In this document: positions 5,911 to 8,698 of the stretch, in pieces
Layout: every line of letters begins with the position of its first letter
Position numbering within the stretch: the first letter of the stretch is position 1
Source: Candidatus Eiseniibacteriota bacterium
GTDB taxonomy: Bacteria > Eisenbacteria > RBG-16-71-46 > CAIMUX01 > VGJL01
Direction of reading: 5' to 3'
Length of the DNA: 8,698 bases
Assembly: GCA_014729455.1 (NCBI GenBank)
Contig: WJJW01000476.1
Span: 1-8,698, forward strand
Notes under the pieces: generated by a model
The model's input: the letters and a program-made list of their open reading frames with translations, nothing else
What the model was told of the DNA's origin: nothing
Database searches by the model: none
Translations under genes and position numbers: made by a program

Positions 5911-7875
5911 CTACCGGATCAGCATCACCCGAGCGCTCCGGGTCTCGCCCTCCGCCTCGAGAAGCAGAAAGTACGTTCCCGAGGGTACGGAATGTCCCCG
6001 ATCGTCGGTTCCGTCCCAGCGCGCGGCGTGTCGCCCGCCCGGCAGCGACGCGGTAGGGAGGACGCTCCGCACCCGCCTGCCCGCGGGATCGTACACGTCG
6101 AGGCGGACCGCGCCCGGCTCGGCGAGCGCGAACCGGATCAACGTCAGTGGAGAGGCGGGGTTCGGCGTCGCGGACAACGAGAGGATCCTCCCGCTCGGCG
6201 GGAGCGCGACCGTCTCCTGCTCCGCGCCGGCCGGTTCGAGGAGCACCGGCAGCGTCAAGTGAGAGGCCGCCCCCGGCGCATGATGGACGGCATTCGTCGC
6301 GACCAGCGTGGTCGTGTGCTCCATGAACGGCTCCCCCGTGTTCGGATTGGCGTCGAAGCGGGGGTGGTTCGAACTCGACACGGCGAGCAGGATGCGGTGG
6401 CCGGCGTTGAAGGCGATCCCCGTGGACCACAGATCGATCGTGAAGGCATAGACCGCTCCCGGCTCGAGCTGGTCCTCCCGATCCATCCCGTTGCGATGGC
6501 GCGCCCGGATGATCCCGTCGCAGACCAGCATGACCCGTCCGTCCGGATAGACGTCGCAGAGCTTCGCCGTGAAGTCGGTATCGAGCCGGTCCGACGACGC
6601 ATGCAGGACGACCTCCACCGGACCGGCGACCTCGATCGGCGTCTCCAACGGATCGGTCTGGTAGACGAGGACGTCGTCCCGCTCCAGGACCGGCCGCTGG
6701 TCGTACGGTCCGCTCGGCAGGATCAGATTCCCCCCGCCGAGCGTGGGAACCGGATCGAGCGGATCGTAGGCGTAGACGTCCGGCGCTTCGGAGGATCCCG
6801 GAGGATCGGGGTCCAGCCGTCCGCCCGCGCGCAGATAGAACGCGGTCGGGCGCGCGGGGGGAGGCCAGGCGTCGACGGCCCGCCACTCGTTGCCCGGCGC
6901 GCCTGGATCGTCCCCATCTCCCATCATGTAGTAGGCGACCGGCGGCAGGTCCATGATGTCGTGCGGGATCCCGTTCAGCCAATGCAGGAACCACTCGCTC
7001 TGGGTCCCGATCAACGCTTCCGGCGTCGCGAACCCCGCATCGGGATAGAACAGCTCGCCGACCGAGCCCCCTCCCATGCTCCCGTGGGACCAGGGGCCGA
7101 TCAGCAGCTTCTGGTTGCCGATCGCCCCGTCCCCGCCTCCGTACTGCAGGCCGGTGAAGCTGTCGATGTTCCCCTGGAGGAACAGGTCGTACCAGCCGGC
7201 GACCTGATAGGTGGGGATCGTCTCGAGATGGTGCCGCGTCTTCGCGTTCCCCCAGGTCCACCACTCGTCGTAGTTGGGGTGAGCGTAGATGCTGTCGATC
7301 ATGTGGGTCGATCCCTGTCCCGTGAGCCATCCCTCGATGTCGTACTGCCGGAGCGCGCCGCCCGGGAACACGGCGTGCGCGTACATGTCGCTCGGGGCGA
7401 CGACCACGTACATGCACCGGACCGAATCGGGAAGGGCTCCGGCCAGCGCGTTCTGCGTGATCCCGCGCGCCGAGCCGCCGAGCGTGCCGACGTCGCCGTT
7501 GCACCAGGGCTGCGCGAGGATCCATTCGACGGTGTCGAGCCCGTCGGTGTGGTCGGGTCCCCATCCGTCGTCGCGGAACATCCGGTCGATCCCTTCGGAT
7601 CCGTAGCGACCGCGGGTGTCCTGGCAGACGGCCACGTATCCGTGATCCGCCGCCCATCCGATGTTGTCCCCCGCGATGCCGTAGGGCGTGCGGTAGAGCA
7701 GCACCGGCCAGGGGTCCAGCTCGTCCTGGGGGAAGTAGACGTCGGTGTTCAGGCCCACCCCGTCCGGCATTTCGACCCGGAAGTTCTCCACCGGGGGATA
7801 GTCGGTCCCGAGAGCGGGGGACGGGGCGAGGGTGGCGAAGAGGACGGCCAGCAGGCCGAGGAGAGGGATCCGCAT
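5911..7875 (-). CDS. CocE/NonD family hydrolase (peptidase S15-like) with FlgD-like C-terminal tail
   Basis: The protein has 654 residues from ATG 7875, chosen because it opens a signal peptide (MRIPLLGLLAVLFATLAPSP, then ALG) and follows GGAG by 7 nt. An in-frame ATG at 7935 would place the start upstream of the -10 element. Residues about 25-290 are the alpha/beta-hydrolase domain: YRTPYG (61-66; the tyrosine is the usual oxyanion residue), QDTRGRYGSEG (85-95), the nucleophile loop GGSARG with Ser135, VAGWYD with Asp230 and IGPWSHG with His264, a complete Ser-Asp-His triad. Residues about 300-550 are the X-Pro dipeptidyl-peptidase C-terminal jelly roll (YDPLDPVPTLGG, FNAGHRILLAVSSSNHPRFD). 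Residues about 566-654 are the FlgD-like tail (TPNPASP, YDPAGRRVRSV, WDGTDDRG, PSGTYF, VMLIR). The family cleaves acyl ester or amide bonds, including cocaine esters, glutaryl-cephalosporins and X-Pro peptides. The substrate here cannot be told, though export suggests an extracellular one. The tail is an addition to the usual family architecture. Confidence 0.93.
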   Translation of the reverse strand: MRIPLLGLLAVLFATLAPSPALGTDYPPVENFRVEMPDGVGLNTDVYFPQDELDPWPVLLYRTPYGIAGDNIGWAADHGYVAVCQDTRGRYGSEGIDRMFRDDGWGPDHTDGLDTVEWILAQPWCNGDVGTLGGSARGITQNALAGALPDSVRCMYVVVAPSDMYAHAVFPGGALRQYDIEGWLTGQGSTHMIDSIYAHPNYDEWWTWGNAKTRHHLETIPTYQVAGWYDLFLQGNIDSFTGLQYGGGDGAIGNQKLLIGPWSHGSMGGGSVGELFYPDAGFATPEALIGTQSEWFLHWLNGIPHDIMDLPPVAYYMMGDGDDPGAPGNEWRAVDAWPPPARPTAFYLRAGGRLDPDPPGSSEAPDVYAYDPLDPVPTLGGGNLILPSGPYDQRPVLERDDVLVYQTDPLETPIEVAGPVEVVLHASSDRLDTDFTAKLCDVYPDGRVMLVCDGIIRARHRNGMDREDQLEPGAVYAFTIDLWSTGIAFNAGHRILLAVSSSNHPRFDANPNTGEPFMEHTTTLVATNAVHHAPGAASHLTLPVLLEPAGAEQETVALPPSGRILSLSATPNPASPLTLIRFALAEPGAVRLDVYDPAGRRVRSVLPTASLPGGRHAARWDGTDDRGHSVPSGTYFLLLEAEGETRSARVMLIR

Positions 7876-7882
7876 GAGGGCG

Positions 7883-7886
7883 CTCC
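7883..7886 (-). promoter_or_regulatory. Ribosome binding site deciding the CocE-like start
   Basis: GGAG on the minus strand, 7 nt before ATG 7875. Together with the signal peptide beginning at this ATG and the -10 element only 40 nt upstream, it rules out the longer start at 7935. Confidence 0.55.
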
Positions 7887-7915
7887 GATCTGCACGTTGG
7901 ATACGATGCGCGGGA

Positions 7916-7924
7916 ATTATAGCA
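7916..7924 (-). promoter_or_regulatory. Extended -10 promoter of the CocE-like gene
   Basis: The minus strand reads TGCTATAAT, a consensus TATAAT with a TGn extension, 40 nt before ATG 7875. That leaves a leader of about 34 nt. No recognisable -35 box lies 16-18 nt upstream (GC-rich). It is the best of the three similar elements in the window. Confidence 0.65.
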
Positions 7925-7967
7925 GGACCGCTCATGCCCGGGCCAGGCAGTGAACCGGTCGTCGGGA

Positions 7968-7992
7968 CCCGGGCGGCGGTCGGCCGCCCGGG
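7968..7992 (-). terminator. GC-rich hairpin after the Asp-box protein gene
   Basis: Arms 7968-7977 and 7983-7992 are a perfect 10-bp inverted repeat (CCCGGGCGGC) around a 5-nt loop, 18 nt after the TAA at 8011-8013 and before the next promoter. No T-run follows on the minus strand, so the assignment rests on stem strength and position. Confidence 0.45.
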
Positions 7993-8010
7993 CTCCCCCT
8001 CCTGTCCGGC

Positions 8011-8698
8011 TTACCGGATCCGGACGATCCGCCTCGTCGCTTCGTGGCGGCCGTTGATCGCGCGAACCGCGTAGACGCCCGCGGCGACCTCCCGCCCGGC
8101 GTCGTCCCGGCCGTCCCAGGTCAGCATCCCGGCGCCGCCCTTCGGGACCTCGCCGGTCGCGAGCCGTCGCACCAGCCGTCCCGTGGAGTCGAAGATCTCG
8201 AGTTGAAGGGCCCTCGGGCCTTCCCGTCGATACCCGATCTCCACCGGGCCGCTGGACGGGTTCGGGCCCACCTGCAGCAGCAGCGGTCCGCGCACACCCT
8301 CGACGTCCGGCGAGTCCACGTCCGATGGCCGTTCGTACGTGCAGGCATAGACGTTCCCGAAGAGATCGCCGGTGGCCGCGTACACCAGCTCGCCGCGCAG
8401 CGCGAATGCGTGCACCGCGTTCGCGAGATCGAACGATCCGCCGAGCGACACCCAGCTCGCCCCGCCGTCGATCGAGGAGTAGGCGACCGTGGTCGTCTTC
8501 CCCCACGCGCGCTCGCCGCCGGCCAGCAGCTCGCCGGTAGGCCCGAGCCCGAGCGCGCGCGCTCCGATCAGATCCTCGTCCGGCAACGGCGCCGTCTCCG
8601 ACCAGCTCGTTCCCGCCTCGTCGTCCGCCGTCAGGACCAGCGCGCCGCCCGGTCCGCTCGCGGCGGCGAACAGCCCGGACTCGGAGATCTGGAGGTCG
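8011..8698 (-). CDS. Asp-box (BNR) beta-propeller protein with FlgD-like C-terminal tail (5' partial)
   Basis: The frame is open from the right window edge to the TAA at 8011-8013, giving 228 visible residues; the start lies outside. Two sequences resemble Asp-boxes, the S-x-D-x-G-x-T/S-W turns of sialidase and BNR propellers: SSIDGGASW (residues 74-82, good match) and TADDEAGTSW (23-32, with insertion). Between them and after them are repeated strands such as RALGLGPTGELLAGG and ALRGELVYAATGD, as in propeller blades reporting values over a time course (VPS10, Ycf48 or sialidase-like). Residues about 141-228 are the FlgD-like tail (VGPNPSSG, FDSTGRLVRRL, WDGRDDAG, AAGVYAVRA, IVRIR). A TTG at 8586 has been a possible start in principle, but the propeller pattern continues upstream of it, so it is internal. 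No catalytic residues are visible in the fragment; binding or scaffold function is as likely as enzymatic. Confidence 0.85.
   Translation of the reverse strand, partial: DLQISESGLFAAASGPGGALVLTADDEAGTSWSETAPLPDEDLIGARALGLGPTGELLAGGERAWGKTTTVAYSSIDGGASWVSLGGSFDLANAVHAFALRGELVYAATGDLFGNVYACTYERPSDVDSPDVEGVRGPLLLQVGPNPSSGPVEIGYRREGPRALQLEIFDSTGRLVRRLATGEVPKGGAGMLTWDGRDDAGREVAAGVYAVRAINGRHEATRRIVRIR

Noticed and set aside
7933..7935. ATG at 7935 as the start of the CocE-like gene
   Set aside because: It would lie upstream of the TATAAT element and would add 20 residues before an otherwise complete signal peptide.
5869..7953. Long open frames antisense to the CocE-like gene and similar antisense frames at 1315-3456 and 3599-5869
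   Set aside because: They are arginine-, glycine-, valine- or proline-rich translations with no domains, caused by strong GC bias in the third codon position of the real genes on the opposite strand.

Overview
The window is a GC-rich bacterial stretch (roughly two thirds G+C by eye) carrying five genes for large exported proteins. Gene 1 (partial) is on the + strand. Genes 2 to 5 are on the - strand, and gene 5 is cut by the right window edge. All five proteins end in the same kind of C-terminal domain of about 85 residues, with a PNP motif, 'GRLV', 'WDG..D..G', 'G.Y' and a basic last strand ending in R or N. This is the FlgD-Ig-like / type A sorting-like domain used as a C-terminal tail by secreted proteins of the FCB supergroup. 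GC content and domain style together suggest a GC-rich candidate phylum of that group (Eisenbacteria-, Krumholzibacteria- or Latescibacteria-like). This is inference; there is no rRNA or other phylogenetic marker here.

Layout: 1-1172 (+) is the 3' part of a right-handed beta-helix protein. It converges on 1198-3465 (-), a secreted protein with an unrecognised middle and an SbsA-type Ig-like domain. Next, 3653-5674 (-) is a thioredoxin-fold Omp28-like protein with an amidotransferase-like domain. Then come 5911-7875 (-), a CocE/NonD (peptidase S15-like) hydrolase, and 8011-8698 (-), a partial Asp-box (BNR) beta-propeller protein.

The main result is the gene at 3653-5674. Its reading frame is interrupted once, by a TGA at 5558-5560. 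That TGA sits exactly where the first cysteine of the thioredoxin CxxC motif belongs: the protein reads TATW-(TGA)-GYCP, with signal peptide and family sequence before it and the rest of the domain after it in the same frame. A perfect 6-bp stem with a 7-nt loop starts 17 nt after the TGA, which fits a bacterial SECIS element. The window therefore most likely encodes an exported selenoprotein with a UxxC redox motif. A standard gene caller would lose its N-terminus and its active site. TGA also ends the neighbouring gene at 1198, so global reassignment of TGA is unlikely.

Genes 2, 3 and 4 each have their own -10-like element (CTAYAATT), two of them with an extended-10 TG. Hairpins lie after the stop codons of genes 3, 4 and 5. 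The minus-strand genes therefore look like separate transcription units rather than one operon. They share a destination (cell surface or outside) more than a pathway. No mobile element, CRISPR array, tRNA or rRNA was seen, and no gene-free stretch exceeds 300 bases.
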